IMG/VR virus record: IMGVR_UViG_3300025828_002535
Coordinates: 1-20,549 of that record
Reading direction: 5' to 3' (one strand)
Length of the DNA: 20,549 nt
Source: a virus
The translations under genes were made by a program, and so were the position numbers. The notes under the pieces are model-generated. The model was not told the DNA's origin, did not search any database, and saw nothing but the letters and a program-made list of their open reading frames with translations. Below are positions 18,509 through 20,549 of the stretch, piece by piece. How positions within the stretch are numbered: the stretch's first letter is position 1; each line of letters starts with the position of its first letter.

Positions 18509-20549
18509 ATGCGATTCTATACAAACACATACACAAGAGGTAATCTTGTCTACATTCGTGGATACGACAACGGTGTTCGCTTTGTAGACAAGATACCATA
18601 CTCCCCAACATTCTATCTTGCAAGCAAGCGAGAGAGTGATTGGAAGACTGTCTATAGACAATCTGTTGAGCCAGTCGTCCAAGGCTCTATTCGTGAAGCG
18701 AGAGATTTTGTCAAGCGATATGCTGATGTCGATGGGTTTACCGTCTATGGTTCAAACCTGTATGAGTATGCTTGTCTGAATGAGCAGTATGGTAACGATT
18801 ACGATATCGAACACATTCGTGTTGCTAACATTGACATTGAGGTTGGTTCTGAGGAAGGGTTTCCAGAGCCGTCTGATGCTAAACAACCTATCACTGCTAT
18901 CACTGTGAAGATGAATGGTAAGGTGTTCGTGCTTGGTGTTGGCGAGTATCACAATACCAGAGATGATGTTCGCTATCTCAACTGTCAGACTGAAGACAGA
19001 TTGATTATGAAGTTCCTTGACTTGTGGGAAAAACTTGATGCTGATATCGTCACTGGTTGGAATGTTCGCTTCTTTGATATTCCCTACCTTGTCAATCGTA
19101 TCACTCGTCTGTTCGATGAGAAGATGGCTCAAAGGATGTCTCCGCATCGTAGTCTGAACTATCGACAGATACAACAATGGAACAGACAACAAGAGTGCTA
19201 TGAACTCGCTGGTGTCTCTATCCTCGACTATCTTGAACTCTATCGTAAGTTCACATACTCACAACAAGAATCCTATCGACTTGACCATATCGCTCATGTG
19301 GAGATTGGTGAGAAGAAACTCGACTACTCTGAGGTTGGAACACTGCATGAGTTGTATCGAACTGACTATCAGAAGTTCATTGACTATAACATCAAGGATG
19401 TGGAACTTGTCGAGCGTATTGATGACAAGATGAAACTGATTGAGATGGCTCTCGCTATCGCATATGATGCAAAGGTGAACTACAACGATGTGTTTACACA
19501 GGTGCGTCTGTGGGATGTTCTCATTCACAACTATCTTCTAAAGAAGAAGATGGTGATACCACCAAAGAAGTCTAGCATCAAGACGCAAGCGTATGCTGGT
19601 GCTTATGTCAAAGACCCGCAAGTAGGTCAACACAAATGGGTGGTGTCGTTTGACTTGAACTCGCTGTATCCACACCTGATTATGCAATACAATATCTCGC
19701 CTGACACTTTCGTTGAGGGTAAGTTTGCACAGATATCTGTTGACAAACTGATTGCTGGTGAGACACCAGAGTGTCCAAAAGACATGGTGTTGACTGCAAA
19801 TGGACACTATTATAACCGAACCTTCCAAGGCTTCCTTCCTGAGATGATGCAGACAATGTATGATGAGCGTTCTCTCTATAAGAAACAGATGATTGAAGCG
19901 GAGAAAGAACTTCAGAAATCTAAATCGAATGAACTAGTGAAGAAGATATCCAAGTATAAGAACTTGCAAATGGCCAAGAAGGTTCAGTTGAACTCTGCTT
20001 ATGGTGCGCTTGGTAATCAATACTTTCGGTTCTTTGATGTACGACAAGCGGAATCTATCACACTGTCTGGTCAGTTGTCTATTCGGTGGATTGAGAAACG
20101 CTTGAACGAATACCTAAACAAACTGCTAGAAACTGATGGAGAAGATTATGTCATTGCTTCCGATACGGATTCAGTATACATTACTTTTGACAAACTTGTT
20201 GATAAGGTGTTTGAAAAAGGAGAGGGATTGGAGAAAAGTCAAAGTGAGGTATCGACCGAACGAGTGGTATCTTTCCTTGACAGAGTGGCGACAGAAAAGA
20301 TTGAACCGTTTATTGATAGTGCTTACGAGGACCTTGCTAAAAATATGAATGCTTATGAGCAGAAGATGTTCATGAAGCGTGAGGTGATTGCTGACAAGGG
20401 TATATGGACTGCTAAGAAGCGATATATGCTGAATGTTCACGATAGTGAGGGTGTTCGTTTCTCCACACCTAAACTAAAGATGATGGGTATCGAAACTGTC
20501 AAGTCTTCAACGCCTGCGTCTTGTCGTGACGCTCTGAAGGAAGCGATTG
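18509..20549 (+). CDS. 43: DNA polymerase gp43 (family B), N-terminal part
   Basis: There is an open frame of 680 codons to the window edge (T4 gp43 is 898 residues). It begins MRFYTNTYTRGNLVYIRGYD, aligning with the T4 start. Exonuclease motif I is NIDIEV (Asp109, Glu111) and motif II is WNVRFFD (Asn185-Asp190). Polymerase motif A is DLNSLYPHL (Asp382), motif B is KVQLNSAYG (Lys491-Gly499) and motif C is SDTDS (Asp552, Asp554). All catalytic residues for synthesis and proofreading are present; motif C has Ala-Ser before DTD where YG is usual. It is the replicative polymerase, held by gp45. No Shine-Dalgarno precedes ATG 18509. The C-terminal thumb and the clamp-binding tail lie outside the window. 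Confidence 0.97.
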   Translation, partial: MRFYTNTYTRGNLVYIRGYDNGVRFVDKIPYSPTFYLASKRESDWKTVYRQSVEPVVQGSIREARDFVKRYADVDGFTVYGSNLYEYACLNEQYGNDYDIEHIRVANIDIEVGSEEGFPEPSDAKQPITAITVKMNGKVFVLGVGEYHNTRDDVRYLNCQTEDRLIMKFLDLWEKLDADIVTGWNVRFFDIPYLVNRITRLFDEKMAQRMSPHRSLNYRQIQQWNRQQECYELAGVSILDYLELYRKFTYSQQESYRLDHIAHVEIGEKKLDYSEVGTLHELYRTDYQKFIDYNIKDVELVERIDDKMKLIEMALAIAYDAKVNYNDVFTQVRLWDVLIHNYLLKKKMVIPPKKSSIKTQAYAGAYVKDPQVGQHKWVVSFDLNSLYPHLIMQYNISPDTFVEGKFAQISVDKLIAGETPECPKDMVLTANGHYYNRTFQGFLPEMMQTMYDERSLYKKQMIEAEKELQKSKSNELVKKISKYKNLQMAKKVQLNSAYGALGNQYFRFFDVRQAESITLSGQLSIRWIEKRLNEYLNKLLETDGEDYVIASDTDSVYITFDKLVDKVFEKGEGLEKSQSEVSTERVVSFLDRVATEKIEPFIDSAYEDLAKNMNAYEQKMFMKREVIADKGIWTAKKRYMLNVHDSEGVRFSTPKLKMMGIETVKSSTPASCRDALKEAI

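Noticed and set aside
1-20549. CRISPR arrays, insertion sequences, attachment sites or integrase
   Set aside because: I found no spaced direct repeats, no transposase or integrase motifs and no tRNA-end duplication; the window is a continuous lytic-phage gene string.

Overview
The window is about 20.5 kb of a T4-like (T-even-related) myovirus genome. All 26 coding regions I can support lie on the plus strand. Most overlap or abut; the gaps between the others are under 200 bases. T4 homologues occur in the T4-type order 47 - 46 - 45 - 44 - 62 - regA - 43. The accessory genes (cobS-like AAA+ ATPase, Hsp20, MazG, PstS, peptide deformylase, 2-oxoglutarate oxygenases, a kinase/nucleotidylyltransferase fusion) are those typical of marine T4-like phages of cyanobacteria and SAR11-type bacteria. 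No photosystem gene is present, so the host cannot be fixed from this window.

Layout. (a) Positions 1-2511: recombination/host-DNA degradation pair gp47 (only its C-terminus) and gp46, separated by a small HincII-like nuclease gene and a zinc-ribbon gene. (b) 2508-7008: a run of eight overlapping accessory genes: a conserved unknown, an NPPW-type methyltransferase, peptide deformylase, a cupin, a small unknown, an APS-kinase-like/nucleotidylyltransferase fusion, a C5-cytosine DNA methyltransferase and a CmoA-type carboxy-SAM synthase. (c) 7030-10597: two genes, each with its own sigma70-like promoter, for a metallopeptidase/VWA protein and its MoxR/CobS-type AAA+ partner. (d) 10598-15747: a third sigma70-like promoter, a GT-A-like glycosyltransferase started by TTG, a DUF3310-like protein, sliding clamp gp45, an unknown, clamp-loader gp44, a 2OG-Fe(II) oxygenase, clamp-loader gp62, translational repressor RegA and MazG. 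(e) 15743-18470: late-type TATAAATA promoters driving hsp20 and pstS, with a second 2OG-Fe(II) oxygenase and a GH108 endolysin between them. (f) 18474-end: a strong sigma70-like promoter placed almost on top of the start codon of DNA polymerase gp43, which runs off the window.

The most interesting observation is the translationally coupled pair at 5178-7008. A C5-cytosine methyltransferase whose motif X reads Gly-Arg where the classical enzymes have Gly-Asn overlaps a homologue of CmoA, the enzyme that makes carboxy-S-adenosylmethionine. CmoA normally feeds a tRNA-modifying enzyme, CmoB, which is not in this window. The pairing suggests that this phage makes its own carboxy-SAM and uses it to put a carboxymethyl group on cytosine C5 (5-carboxymethylcytosine) in DNA. 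The genome also carries a HincII-like nuclease and an adenine-type methyltransferase, so DNA marking and discrimination may be a theme. The chemistry is inferred and untested here.
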